DNA of 62,180 nucleotides from an uncultured Bacteroidia bacterium (GCA_902783365.1 CACZQL010000095.1:1-62180); one strand, 5' to 3'. Shown: positions 26,948 through 36,523, counted from the stretch's first letter. Numbers and translations: made by a program. Notes: generated from the letters alone by a model not told the origin.

Positions 26948-28528
26948 TTATTTTTTTAAATGTTTTTTCAATTCGACGATGCAGGTACGGTGGGGGATGA
27001 TGACGGACACGCCGTTGTAGTTGACTTCCTCCTCGATGATGCGCACGTTCTCCTCGTGGTTTTTGGGCAGCGGCACGATGTCGCGGATGTGCTCCGGCTC
27101 CACGCCGAGGCCTTCGCAGATGCGGCGGATCTTGTTATGGGCTGAGGAAGGCTGGCCGCCGGTCATGGCGGTGATGTCGTTGTCGAGGATCATGACCACG
27201 ACATTGGCTTTCTCGTTGACGCAATCCATGAGGCCCGTCAGGCCGCTGTGTCCGAAGGTGCCGTCGCCGATGACTGCCACGGAGGGGAAGATGCCCACCT
27301 CGCTGGCGCCTTTGGCCATGGTGATGGAAGCGCCCATGCAGACGGTGGTATCGATGGCACCCATGTTGAATCCGAGGGTGTAGCATCCGATGTCGCCGAA
27401 CACCTTGCCGGCTTTATACTTGGCCATCACCTCGTTGAGGGCGGTGTAGCTGTCAACGTGGGGGCAGCCTTGGCAGAGCGCCGGGGGACGGTTGGTGACC
27501 ACCTCAGGCACTGTGTAGGTCGCTTCGGCCTTCATGCCGAGGGCCTTGGCCACCTTCTCGGCGTTGAGTTCGCCGTCGCGGCGGATGGTCTCGTCCAAAC
27601 GGCCCATCACTTTCTTGCCTTTGCCGAGGAAGCCTTTGACATGCTCTTCCACGAAGGGCTGTCCGTCTTCGAGCACCAGAATCTCATCCACCTCGTCATA
27701 CAGCTTGTTGATCATGTTGTAGGGCAACGGGTATTGGGTCACCTTCACTACCGGATAGGGGCATTTTCCACCGGGGAAGTTCTCCATGAGGTAGTTGTAG
27801 GCGATACCCGTGGTGATGATGCCGAGTTTCTTGTTTTCGCCCTCGTAGTATTTGTTGTAACCCGAAGTCTCCGACGATTTGGTGAACAGGGGTTGTTTGT
27901 CGATCAGCTCGCGGTAGAGCCTTTTGGCGTTGGCGGGGAGGAGCACGAACGACTTGGCGTCGGCGGGCTCAGTGAGGTCGTTTTGCGGACGGACGGGTTT
28001 GCGCACCACGCCGGCGCGGCTGTGGGCCAGGCGGGTGGGGATGCGGTAGAGCACCGGGGTGCCGAGCGTCTCGCTCAGTTCAAAGCCAAAGTGAACCATG
28101 TCGTAGGCCTCCTGTTGGTTGGAGGGCTCCAGCATCGGGATCATCGCCCAATGGCCATAGAAACGGCTGTCCTGCTCGTCCTGCGAGGAGAACATGCTGG
28201 GGTCGTCGGCCACCACCACGAGAACGCCCTTGGTGCCGATGATGGCGGCGTTCATGAAGGGGTCGCCGCAGACATTCAGACCGACGTGCTTCATGCAGGT
28301 CATGGCCCGCTTGCCCGCGTAAGCCACGCCGATGGAAGCCTCTAAGGCGGTCTTCTCGTTGGCGCACCAGTTGGCGCGGACACCGAGTTCCTTGGCCTGC
28401 TTCGATTTCATCACATATTCCGTAATCTGGGTTGAGGGCGTGCCAGGATAGCTGTTGATGGCACTGCCTCCTGCATCGATGAAGCCTTGCGCAATGGCCT
28501 CATCGCCGAGTAACAATAATTTCTCCAT
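26948..28528 (-). CDS. iorA: Indolepyruvate oxidoreductase subunit alpha
   Basis: A 526-residue TPP-dependent subunit. The N-terminal pyrimidine-binding domain (GDEAIAQGFIDAG, SYPGTPSTQI), a middle domain, and the C-terminal TPP domain (CQGCPHVDS, GDIGCYTLG, IGDGTFGHSG with N in the LDN segment) are seen. The C-terminal two-cluster ferredoxin extension of archaeal IorA is absent: the protein ends soon after the TPP domain. Electrons therefore must leave through another carrier. The ATG at 28528 is chosen over an in-frame codon at 28576 because the latter lies in the -7 box. Confidence 0.92.
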   Translation of the reverse strand: MEKLLLLGDEAIAQGFIDAGGSAINSYPGTPSTQITEYVMKSKQAKELGVRANWCANEKTALEASIGVAYAGKRAMTCMKHVGLNVCGDPFMNAAIIGTKGVLVVVADDPSMFSSQDEQDSRFYGHWAMIPMLEPSNQQEAYDMVHFGFELSETLGTPVLYRIPTRLAHSRAGVVRKPVRPQNDLTEPADAKSFVLLPANAKRLYRELIDKQPLFTKSSETSGYNKYYEGENKKLGIITTGIAYNYLMENFPGGKCPYPVVKVTQYPLPYNMINKLYDEVDEILVLEDGQPFVEEHVKGFLGKGKKVMGRLDETIRRDGELNAEKVAKALGMKAEATYTVPEVVTNRPPALCQGCPHVDSYTALNEVMAKYKAGKVFGDIGCYTLGFNMGAIDTTVCMGASITMAKGASEVGIFPSVAVIGDGTFGHSGLTGLMDCVNEKANVVVMILDNDITAMTGGQPSSAHNKIRRICEGLGVEPEHIRDIVPLPKNHEENVRIIEEEVNYNGVSVIIPHRTCIVELKKHLKK

Positions 28529-28575
28529 GCTTATTTTTGTGTGTATTGATGAACATTCATTAATAAGGTAACGCA

Positions 28576-28583
28576 CAAAGATA
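28576..28583 (-). promoter_or_regulatory. -7 promoter box for the iorA operon
   Basis: Minus strand TATCTTTG, about 47 bases before the ATG at 28528. Confidence 0.6.
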
Positions 28584-28611
28584 AGAATAATTACCGCACG
28601 GGCAAGAAAAA

Positions 28612-30270
28612 TCAGCGAATAATTCTTTCGACCCTCACCTGACCATTGTCGGACCTGACGCTGCGCAACAGATAAACCCCATGGGGGAAGGCCTCCAGGT
28701 CGAGCTCATTGAGACGAGATATGCGTTGCACAAGTAATTGACGACCAGTAAGATCAAGCAATACTATATCATAAAAATCGGGTTCTTCGGAGGAGGATTC
28801 ATTGATTTCGGCGCCAAAATGCAGCACTTTCCAGGTGGCGTTCCATCCTGCGGCGGTGGTAGCGCAGTCGGAACGGAACTCCACGCAGATGGCGTTGCCC
28901 GAAGAGCGCACCGAGCCGGGGTTCTGGGTGTTCCACCGGCCTATTTTGGGGGCATACACATTGTCACCGTCGTAAATCCACAGGAAATCGTAGTCCGTCT
29001 CCAAATCGAAGCTACTGAAATCGAGGCGGATCAATGAGTTTTCATCACTTTTGATGACCCATATCAAACGCTCATCATTCCCATAGTTCAGATGGTTCAA
29101 CGAGCCTTCCTCTTCGGCCACCGCATCAATGGTTTGCACGGGGTCGTCCTGATTGATGAGTTTATAATAATAATTCCAGTCCCAATAGGGTCCCGGGTCG
29201 GTGTGCGACTGGTCGGGATAATGCTGGTGGCCTCTGATTTTCAGGCAAGCCCCTTCCCCACCGAAGTCGTGGAGCCCCGTATTGAGTGCCGTGCCGTTGT
29301 CGAGGGTGTCGTAATAGAAGGTGCGGTGTCCGTCGATGCTCTCGTAGCGGGCGCAGATGTCGCGCATGAGGTCGGCGGAGGAGGCATACATGGCCTCGGT
29401 AAAGAAGCTGATGATATCGCCGTAGGCCTCGTGTTCCACCCCGATGGTATAGCCGTTGGCGGAGCGGGCGTGCCAGGCCTTGTCGCGCTCGCGAACCATC
29501 TGGGTCACCTGTCCATCGACAGAGCGGATCACATAATGCGCCGACACTTCCGCGTCGCAGTTCTGGAACCAGCTGATGCAGCCCGCGTAGGTGCCTTCGG
29601 TGTAGTGAATCACGACAGCGCTCACCGGCTTGGTACGTGCCTCGTAGTTGCACTCGGCGGCGGGATTCCAAATCGCCAAGGGATAGTCAGTCTCCTTGGA
29701 GAGCGACAGACTCTTGCCGGAAAGCAATGCGTAAGCCTCTCCGAAAAAGGCAGGCAAATCGACCTCCAGCTGAAGGAATACCGAATAGAGCATCATGTTC
29801 ATGGGCAGGGAGTCGAGGGCGGTTTTCAACGGCAGTTCGGAAAGGGCTTCGATGACCGGGGCATAGGCTTCAGGAGTACGGGCCTTGACATCCAGGCGTG
29901 AAGCCGTAGCCTCACAAGCCTTGGCGTAAGCCAGCACATTCGCGGCGGGGTCGCGAAGTATTTCTTCTTCGGCGATGCCCGACAGCACCGCGACGGTATG
30001 GAGGTTCTCGTTGAAAACACCCTTTCCGTCTCGCACGAGCCCCATCATGCCGTAGGTGCGGGGCATGGCGGCGGGATCGTTGGGATCGGTGTGGTAATCC
30101 TCATCGGTGAGATGATGGCATTGCGTGTTGGTGAAAGAGACCGCCCTAAGCAAGCCTTTGGGGAGACTGGGGCATTGGCGTTCGGCACGCTCAAAAACCG
30201 TTTCGTCCTGAGCAAACAGCGCGACACTCAAGAGCAACAAAGCGACTGACAAAATGACATTTTTCTTCAT
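28612..30270 (-). CDS. Secreted N-acetylmuramoyl-L-alanine amidase with CUB and T9SS domains
   Basis: A 552-residue exported protein. Order: signal peptide (1-20); a lysozyme/SLT-like helical domain (about 25-140) in which the usual catalytic E-S is replaced by TNT (LLRAVSFTNT), so probably inactive; amidase_2 domain (about 200-370) with zinc ligands H222, H356 and D358; a CUB-like domain (about 385-490) with YDFLWIYDGDN; and a T9SS type A sorting domain at the end. It would cut the amide between muramic acid and L-Ala. Since T9SS delivers it outside the outer membrane, its target is probably foreign peptidoglycan or released wall fragments. The ATG at 30270 begins a good signal peptide; the longer reading frame does not. 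Confidence 0.9.
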   Translation of the reverse strand: MKKNVILSVALLLLSVALFAQDETVFERAERQCPSLPKGLLRAVSFTNTQCHHLTDEDYHTDPNDPAAMPRTYGMMGLVRDGKGVFNENLHTVAVLSGIAEEEILRDPAANVLAYAKACEATASRLDVKARTPEAYAPVIEALSELPLKTALDSLPMNMMLYSVFLQLEVDLPAFFGEAYALLSGKSLSLSKETDYPLAIWNPAAECNYEARTKPVSAVVIHYTEGTYAGCISWFQNCDAEVSAHYVIRSVDGQVTQMVRERDKAWHARSANGYTIGVEHEAYGDIISFFTEAMYASSADLMRDICARYESIDGHRTFYYDTLDNGTALNTGLHDFGGEGACLKIRGHQHYPDQSHTDPGPYWDWNYYYKLINQDDPVQTIDAVAEEEGSLNHLNYGNDERLIWVIKSDENSLIRLDFSSFDLETDYDFLWIYDGDNVYAPKIGRWNTQNPGSVRSSGNAICVEFRSDCATTAAGWNATWKVLHFGAEINESSSEEPDFYDIVLLDLTGRQLLVQRISRLNELDLEAFPHGVYLLRSVRSDNGQVRVERIIR

Positions 30271-30275
30271 GAAGG

Positions 30276-30283
30276 CAAAATTA
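30276..30283 (-). promoter_or_regulatory. Possible -7 box very close to the amidase start
   Basis: Minus strand TAATTTTG ends only five bases from the ATG at 30270. If used, the mRNA would be almost leaderless; a chance match is possible. Confidence 0.35.
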
Positions 30284-30381
30284 GGAATTTTTTGGAATAC
30301 TATTTGCGATTTTTTTCCTTTTTGGGTGTAACTTTTCAAGAGTTCATCCGTCATAGTTAATGCATTAACAAACAACCAACA

Positions 30382-30798
30382 ATGAGCAACAAAAAGAGAC
30401 TTGAAAGAGACCTTCGCCACAAAGTGTTGGGCGGAGTATGTTCAGGGCTGGGCAACTATTTCAACCTTGACCCGGCCTTCTGGCGCGTACTGTTTTTCTT
30501 CCTGTTCCTGATGGGCTGCTTAGGGCTACCCATCTATTTAATCCTGTGGATCGTGATGCCTGGCAGCAACACTATCGGAGTGACCGCTGACGCCGACCAA
30601 CTGGCCTCCACTGACGACGGAACCCAGCCCAAAAAAAGCAGCGGCAACATGACGGTGGGTCTGACGCTCATTGGCGTAGGCGTCATCTGCTTGGTTTCCC
30701 GCTACATCCCGGCCATCAGCTGGCGCACCGCCTGGCCCATCATCCTGATCGTTCTCGGTTTACTCCTTATCATCCCCTTTAAATCCAAGCAGTCATGA
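30382..30798 (+). CDS. PspC domain membrane protein
   Basis: A 138-residue protein. A PspC domain fills residues 4-65 (RHKVLGGVCSGLGNYFNLDP, then a hydrophobic helix and LWIVMPG), followed by a polar linker and two further hydrophobic segments (about 88-105 and 112-130). PspC proteins take part in envelope-stress sensing at the cytoplasmic membrane. The next gene overlaps by four bases (ATGA), so the pair is an operon, probably a small envelope-stress module. Confidence 0.88.
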   Translation: MSNKKRLERDLRHKVLGGVCSGLGNYFNLDPAFWRVLFFFLFLMGCLGLPIYLILWIVMPGSNTIGVTADADQLASTDDGTQPKKSSGNMTVGLTLIGVGVICLVSRYIPAISWRTAWPIILIVLGLLLIIPFKSKQS

Positions 30799-31766
30799 AA
30801 AGCAAGAATCTGTTTATAGGCATCCTCATCGTTTTTATCGGTGTGGTCGCCCTTTTAGCCAGCCTCAATGTGTTCGACTTCCATTGGTCCATCTTCTGGA
30901 GGCTTTGGCCGATCATTCTCATCATTCTCGGTGTGGCCATACTGCCCGTCAACGACTACATGAAGGCACTCTTTCTCGTGTTGACCCTGGGGCTGGGCTC
31001 CCTGCTCTATTATCATGAGAGCAAGCACTATCAAGGCAACGCCGTCACACGGTTCTTCAACAACCACTTCAGCCAGTGGAACTGGGACTGGGACGATGAC
31101 GACGATGACATCGACGATGATGACGATGCGGACGATGACACTTTCGACTTTGACCAGCGCTTTGCGGAGCCCTACAAGGACGTGGAGCGGGCTTCTTTCG
31201 ACATCGACTTCGGAGCCGGTGACCTTGAGATCCTAACCCCTTGCGCCGAACTCGCCTCAGTGCATGCCAACAGCAACTTCGTGAAATACAGCTTCCGTTC
31301 GGAACAAGGTCAAGACAAGACCTCTCTGTTTCTGACCGGCAAAGGCAAGGCCAAGGGAGTCAACAGAAATAACGACAACGATCTCTGCGTCGCCCTCTGC
31401 CAGCTTCCCGTCTGGGAAGTCTCCATCGACATGGGGGCCGCCGACGCCGACCTCGACTTCTCGCCCTACAAAGTGGAGCGGTTGGAAATCAATGGTGGCG
31501 CCTGCGACATCGAGCTGAAGTTAGGCGACCAAGGCGTTGACACTCAAGTGGAAATCAGCACTGGCGTCTCCGACATCGACATCAGGGTACCCGAAAGCGT
31601 TGACTGTGAGCTCCATGTCGAATCAGCCATCACCGGCAAGGACTTTTTCGGGTTTGAGAAAGTGGAGAGAGGGCTATGGAGAACCCCCAATTACGGGCAA
31701 GGCGAACACAAAATCGTCATCAACCTCAGTTGCGCCGTTTCGGACATTTCGGTGGAACGATACTAA
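30795..31766 (+). CDS. LiaF-like membrane protein with Asp-rich linker
   Basis: A 323-residue protein with about three transmembrane segments in the first 75 residues (including an LWPIILIILGVAIL repeat matching the one in the preceding PspC protein), then an extreme acidic run around residues 97-120 (mostly Asp with Trp and Thr), then a beta-rich domain like the C-terminal domain of LiaF/DUF4097 proteins. Those domains form right-handed beta structures and act in envelope-stress control. The acidic run may bind divalent cations; this is inference. Coupled to the PspC gene. Confidence 0.8.
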   Translation: MKSKNLFIGILIVFIGVVALLASLNVFDFHWSIFWRLWPIILIILGVAILPVNDYMKALFLVLTLGLGSLLYYHESKHYQGNAVTRFFNNHFSQWNWDWDDDDDDIDDDDDADDDTFDFDQRFAEPYKDVERASFDIDFGAGDLEILTPCAELASVHANSNFVKYSFRSEQGQDKTSLFLTGKGKAKGVNRNNDNDLCVALCQLPVWEVSIDMGAADADLDFSPYKVERLEINGGACDIELKLGDQGVDTQVEISTGVSDIDIRVPESVDCELHVESAITGKDFFGFEKVERGLWRTPNYGQGEHKIVINLSCAVSDISVERY

Positions 31767-31833
31767 TTTCGTGTTTTTTTATAGGATTATTGCCGTTTTT
31801 TTTGTTTCTTTGCAGGTTCAAAACTTATCTAAC

Positions 31834-34176
31834 ATGCAGAGAACTCATTTAAAACGGCTATTTTTTTCTATCACCTTTCTGCTGTTGGGCATCACTGCCA
31901 TTGCCCAAGAAAACGACATCAAGGGATTTGTGTATGAGGAGTCCACGGGCGAGCCTCTTATGTTCTGCAACGTCTATCTTAAAGGCACCACGTTGGGTTG
32001 CTCCACCACGGAGAACGGGTATTTCAACATCACCCGTATCCCTGACGGCACCTACACCTTGTTTGTCACCTGTGTCGGTTACGACACTTTGACCGACCGT
32101 GTGAGCCTGTCGAAAGGCCAGACCCTCAACAAGAAATACACGTTAAAGGAAGCCAGCATGACGTTGGAGACCGTGAGCATCACCGCCGACAAGGTGGAGG
32201 CCCGCACCGAGACCAAGACCTCGGTCATCACGGTGACGCCCAAGACCATCAACAAGATCCCGAGTGTGGGTGGTCAGGCCGACTTGGCCCAGTACCTGCA
32301 AGTGGTGCCTGGCGTGATTTTCACGGGCGACCAGGGTGGCCAGCTCTACATCCGCGGCGGCTCGCCCATCCAAAACAAGGTGTTGCTCGACGGCATGGTG
32401 GTCTATAACCCCTTCCATTCCATCGGATTGTTCTCCGTGTTCGACACCGACATCATCCGCAACGCTGAGGTGTTCACCGGCGGCTTCGGCGCTGAGTACG
32501 GCGGACGCATCTCCTCGGTGATGGACATCACCACCCGCGACGGCAACAAAAACCGCTGGTCGGGCAAGCTGGGGGCCAGCTGCTTCGGCGCGAAACTGAC
32601 CCTCGAAGGCCCCATCGTGAAGGCCAAGAGCCCCGACAAGGCCGCCGTCACCATGGTGCTCTCCGCCAAGAACTCCTATCTGGAACAGTCGAGCAAAGTG
32701 CTCTACAAATACGCCTCCGAGGACGGACTGCCCTTCAACTACAACGACATCTACGGCAAGTTCTCCATCAACGCCCCCAACGGCTCCAAGGTGAACCTCT
32801 TCGGTTTCTCATTCAACGACCAAGTGAACAACTACAAAGCCTTGTCCGACTTCCAATGGAACTCCTGGGGCGCCGGCTCCAACTTCCTCATCATCCCCGG
32901 CAAAGCCCCTGTGATGATCGAAGGCAACGTCGCTTATTCCAGTTATGTCTCCCGCATGAAAGAGACCAACAACCCCGACCGCTACAGCAAAATCGACGGC
33001 TTCAACATCGGCTTCAACTTCAACTACTTCCTCGGCAAGAACACGTTGAAATACGGTATCGAGCTCTTAGGCTTCTCCACCGACTATCTCACCTACAGCA
33101 ACTATGGCAACTACCGCATCCGTGAGATGAACTATTCCACTGAGATTGGCGCCTACGTGAAATACAAAGCCTCGTTGGGCAACCTCCTGCTGGAACCCAG
33201 TTTGCGTCTGCAATACTACGCCTCCTTCAGCCAGCCTTCCCTTGAGCCTCGTATCGCCTTGAAATACAATGTAAACGACTGGATGCGCATCAAGGGCGCC
33301 GCCGGACGCTACACCCAGGACTTCGTGGCCGCCACCAGCGACCGCGATGTGGTGAACCTCTTCTACGGCTTCCTCTCTGGCGTGACCAACGTGCCCGGCA
33401 CCTTCAACGGCAACAAGGTACGCTCCAGCCTCCAAGAAGCCTATCACGTCGTCCTCGGCACCGAGTTCGACCTCTCCAACAAAACCACAATGAACATCGA
33501 AGGCTACTGGAAAAACTTCAACCAGCTGACCAACATCAACCGCAACAAGATCTATCCCGACAACGAGGAAAACGCCTTCATCAACGACCTCATCAAGAAG
33601 GACTTCATGCTGGAGAACGGCGACGCCTACGGTTTCGACCTCTCGGTGAAATATGAGGACAAGCACTGGTACCTGTGGGCCGTGTATGCCTTGGGCTTCG
33701 TGAACCGCAACTACGAGAAATACGAGGGCGGCTATGTGAACATGGTGACTTACCAGCCCCACTTCGACCGCCGCCACAACGTCAACCTCATCCTTACCTA
33801 CACCGCGGGCGACCAACGCCAATGGGAGTTCAGCGGACGCTGGAACTTCGGTACCGGCTTCCCCTTCACCCAAGTGCAAGGCTTCTATGAGTTCCTCACT
33901 TTCCAGGACGGCATCTACTTTGACTACACCACCACCAACGGCGAGATGGGCATCCTCTTCGCCGACCTCAACCAAGGCCGTCTGCCCACCTACCACCGCT
34001 TCGACCTCGACGCCAAACGCAAGTTCTACTTCAGCGAACGCACCACCCTCGAAGTCGATTTGAGTGTCACCAACGTCTATAACAGAGCCAATGTGTTCTA
34101 TGTCGATATCATCACCCACGACATCGTCAACCAGCTCCCCATCCTGCCTTCCTTAGGTCTGACCTTATCCTTCTAA
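31834..34176 (+). CDS. TonB-dependent outer-membrane receptor
   Basis: A 780-residue outer-membrane protein: signal peptide (1-24), carboxypeptidase-like regulatory domain (about 26-110), plug domain (about 125-240, with QLYIRGGSPIQNKVLLDG and GFGAEYGGRISS) and a 22-strand barrel ending in aromatic F. The true start is the ATG at 31834; the longer reading frame overlaps the previous gene. It differs from SusC/RagA proteins (shorter, no SusD partner). TonB receptors import bound ligands such as metal complexes, vitamins or glycans. It is followed ten bases later by a CpeT-like secreted protein, which may help handle the ligand. Confidence 0.9.
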   Translation: MQRTHLKRLFFSITFLLLGITAIAQENDIKGFVYEESTGEPLMFCNVYLKGTTLGCSTTENGYFNITRIPDGTYTLFVTCVGYDTLTDRVSLSKGQTLNKKYTLKEASMTLETVSITADKVEARTETKTSVITVTPKTINKIPSVGGQADLAQYLQVVPGVIFTGDQGGQLYIRGGSPIQNKVLLDGMVVYNPFHSIGLFSVFDTDIIRNAEVFTGGFGAEYGGRISSVMDITTRDGNKNRWSGKLGASCFGAKLTLEGPIVKAKSPDKAAVTMVLSAKNSYLEQSSKVLYKYASEDGLPFNYNDIYGKFSINAPNGSKVNLFGFSFNDQVNNYKALSDFQWNSWGAGSNFLIIPGKAPVMIEGNVAYSSYVSRMKETNNPDRYSKIDGFNIGFNFNYFLGKNTLKYGIELLGFSTDYLTYSNYGNYRIREMNYSTEIGAYVKYKASLGNLLLEPSLRLQYYASFSQPSLEPRIALKYNVNDWMRIKGAAGRYTQDFVAATSDRDVVNLFYGFLSGVTNVPGTFNGNKVRSSLQEAYHVVLGTEFDLSNKTTMNIEGYWKNFNQLTNINRNKIYPDNEENAFINDLIKKDFMLENGDAYGFDLSVKYEDKHWYLWAVYALGFVNRNYEKYEGGYVNMVTYQPHFDRRHNVNLILTYTAGDQRQWEFSGRWNFGTGFPFTQVQGFYEFLTFQDGIYFDYTTTNGEMGILFADLNQGRLPTYHRFDLDAKRKFYFSERTTLEVDLSVTNVYNRANVFYVDIITHDIVNQLPILPSLGLTLSF

Positions 34177-34186
34177 AGCATCCATC

Positions 34187-34780
34187 ATGAAACGAACCCT
34201 TCTATTCCTCGCTCTCCTGCTTCCCGCGCTCGTCGGTTTCGCGCAGAAGGCCGAAAAATACACCGAAAACGACGTCAAGCAGTTTTACCGTACCCTCCAA
34301 GGCGACTACACCGCCCAGCTGAACGACTCCGTCAGCATGGCCTTGCATCTCACCCCCATCTGGGAACGCGAAAACGACCGATTCCACTGGCTATACCTGG
34401 AAGCCGTCAACAAAGAGACCCAAGAGGTCGTCGAGCAAAAGGTGTTGGAGATTGTGCCTGTGTCGGACGTGCTGTTCAAGGTGGTGTGCCACGACCTCTC
34501 AAAGCCGGAGGTGTTTGCCGGGAAATGGAGCAACCGCAACTACTTCGACGGTTTCAACACGGGCATCCTTCGTGGGAAACGCCAATTCACTTTCATGAAG
34601 ACCATGGACTATGAGTACCAGACGAACTGGTGCGGACGCAAGTCGCTGAAATGCTTCCAACCGGGCGACCGGGTGCATTTCAAGTTCGCCCAAGGAGACG
34701 AGCGTTGCTATGTGAAACGCATTCCCTCCAACTCAACCGACATCAACGGCTACGTTTTTATCAAAGCCCTGACTGACTGA
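34187..34780 (+). CDS. CpcT/CpeT-family secreted protein (DUF1001-like)
   Basis: A 197-residue protein with a signal peptide (1-19) and a CpeT/CpcT-like domain: WLYLEAVNKETQ, QKVLEIVPVSD, FAGKW and a C-terminal RVHFKFAQGDERCYVKR match the family pattern. In cyanobacteria CpcT/CpeT are bilin lyases with a lipocalin-like barrel; this organism shows no sign of phycobiliproteins, so the fold is probably used for another ligand. The gene lies ten bases after the TonB receptor and its stop overlaps the convergent fucosidase gene end by 20 bases. Confidence 0.75.
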   Translation: MKRTLLFLALLLPALVGFAQKAEKYTENDVKQFYRTLQGDYTAQLNDSVSMALHLTPIWERENDRFHWLYLEAVNKETQEVVEQKVLEIVPVSDVLFKVVCHDLSKPEVFAGKWSNRNYFDGFNTGILRGKRQFTFMKTMDYEYQTNWCGRKSLKCFQPGDRVHFKFAQGDERCYVKRIPSNSTDINGYVFIKALTD

Positions 34781-36497
34781 GTTTGAACACCCAAGCCGCA
34801 GTGCTGCGGAGGTCACCATAACGAAGGCTGCCCGTTTCGATGACGAGGCGGCCTTCTTCGTAATGCCAAGGCAAGACTTTGCCGCTGCCCAACAGGGTGA
34901 CCTTCATGTCTTTGGAAGGCTCGTCGAGCTGCAAGACCAACTGCTCCTCGGGATAGTCCAGGGCAATGGCATACAAGGTTCCATTCTTTTGGGTATAGCA
35001 CACACAGGGCTGCTCACAGATATAGCTCGCCTTCAGACCCATGGTAGGCAGCATGGGACCCATTTGGAAACCTTCCATGACTTGCTTGGGCATCTTATTT
35101 GACGACCAATAGAGGTGGATGCTAGCCTCAAGTTCGTCTTCCACATAAAACACCCCGATCTTATGCTGGCCAGCAGAAAGATGAATCGAACCCCAAGGCT
35201 GTTTACGAGCGTCCCAGATAACCTCTTGGTCATCGATCAGCAACCTTGCCTGGAAATCGGTTTCAATCTCAAAGGTGTAGTGATCCTCTGGACAGGAAAA
35301 GACGCCTTGCCAATGCGCTTTGAAATGGTCGCAACTGATGGCGGGATCTGGAGCGTTGCGTTTCCAGTCGAAATCGATTTTTGCATCACTTCGCGAGACA
35401 GTCACCATTTTCATTTCATAAAACTTTTTGTAGGGGCGGGTTCCATAGATGGCTTCGCCGTTGATATCGAGCCATTTGCCAAGATCAATCAGGCGTTCTT
35501 GTTGCAGCAGCGGGATTTTGCCGTCGGCGGCGGGTCCCACGTTGAGGGTCATGCCGCCTCCCGCGGCGACCAGGACGCAGAAGTGGCGGATGAGTTCTTC
35601 GGAGGTCATGTAATTCTCCAGAGACTCGTTGCGGTTCAGTCCGAAGGAGCGACCCAAGCCACGGCATTCCGCCCAAGGACGGTCGGTGAGGGTGATGCCC
35701 GCACTGTATTCGGGGGTGCGGAAACCGTGCTGCTGCCCCTCACCCCAGCGGTCGTTGACAATGGCCTCCTCGCCCACAGTGTTATAATACCACGAAATCA
35801 GCTCCCGGGCGTGCCATTGCTCCGATGAGTTGCGCCATTCGCCGTCGGTGAACAGCACCGTAGGCTTATAGCGATTGACCAATTCCTTGAGTTGGGGGAT
35901 CAAATGGGTATCGACATATTCGGCGATGCTGTCGTCGGGATCGACGTACCAGCGGTGGATGTCGCTTTTCCATTCGGGCAGGGAGTAATAGAAACCCATC
36001 TTCAAGCCTTGTCTGTGCACCGCGTCGGTCAGTTCGCCGCAGATGTCGCGACGGGGACCCGTCTCCACGGAGTTCCAACCTGGCGCATATTGGCTCGGCC
36101 ACAAGCAATAGCCATCATGATGTTTCGACACCAGCAACACATATCTCGCGCCGGACCTCTTGAAAAGCTCCGCCCATTCGTCGGGATTCCAAAGCTCGGC
36201 TTTCCACATCGGGACGAAATCCTCATACTGGAAGTCCTTGCCATAGACACGTTCCTGGAACGCCTTCCGGTCGTCGTTGGTCATGAGGCCACGGTAATAC
36301 CATTCCGCATAGCCTTCTTTGGAAGCGAAAGCTGGCACGGAATACACGCCCCAATGGATGAAGATGCCCAATTTGGCATCGGAGAACCACTGCGGGTAGC
36401 CTCGTTGGTTGATGGATTCCCAAGTGGGAAGGACTTGTTGCGAAGAGAGATTGGCCACGATGAAAGCCATGGATAGGACCAGGAAGAACCGTTTCAT
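34761..36497 (-). CDS. GH29 alpha-L-fucosidase with PA14-like domain
   Basis: A 578-residue exported glycosidase. Signal peptide 1-18; GH29 barrel (about 25-350) with the LGIFIHWGVYSVPAF opening, KHHDGYCLWPS, and nucleophile D218 in LFTDGEW; then a PA14-like beta domain (about 380-475) and a C-terminal beta sandwich. It releases alpha-linked fucose from host or plant glycans, probably in the periplasm, as no T9SS or lipobox signal is present. The ATG at 36497 starts a clean signal peptide. Its own promoter lies at 36516-36523. Confidence 0.92.
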   Translation of the reverse strand: MKRFFLVLSMAFIVANLSSQQVLPTWESINQRGYPQWFSDAKLGIFIHWGVYSVPAFASKEGYAEWYYRGLMTNDDRKAFQERVYGKDFQYEDFVPMWKAELWNPDEWAELFKRSGARYVLLVSKHHDGYCLWPSQYAPGWNSVETGPRRDICGELTDAVHRQGLKMGFYYSLPEWKSDIHRWYVDPDDSIAEYVDTHLIPQLKELVNRYKPTVLFTDGEWRNSSEQWHARELISWYYNTVGEEAIVNDRWGEGQQHGFRTPEYSAGITLTDRPWAECRGLGRSFGLNRNESLENYMTSEELIRHFCVLVAAGGGMTLNVGPAADGKIPLLQQERLIDLGKWLDINGEAIYGTRPYKKFYEMKMVTVSRSDAKIDFDWKRNAPDPAISCDHFKAHWQGVFSCPEDHYTFEIETDFQARLLIDDQEVIWDARKQPWGSIHLSAGQHKIGVFYVEDELEASIHLYWSSNKMPKQVMEGFQMGPMLPTMGLKASYICEQPCVCYTQKNGTLYAIALDYPEEQLVLQLDEPSKDMKVTLLGSGKVLPWHYEEGRLVIETGSLRYGDLRSTAAWVFKLSQSGL

Positions 36498-36515
36498 GAT
36501 GAAGATGATTTGGGA

Positions 36516-36523
36516 CAAAAATA
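36516..36523 (-). promoter_or_regulatory. -7 promoter box for the fucosidase gene
   Basis: Minus strand TATTTTTG, 18 bases before the ATG at 36497. It begins within the T-run of the upstream terminator. Confidence 0.55.
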
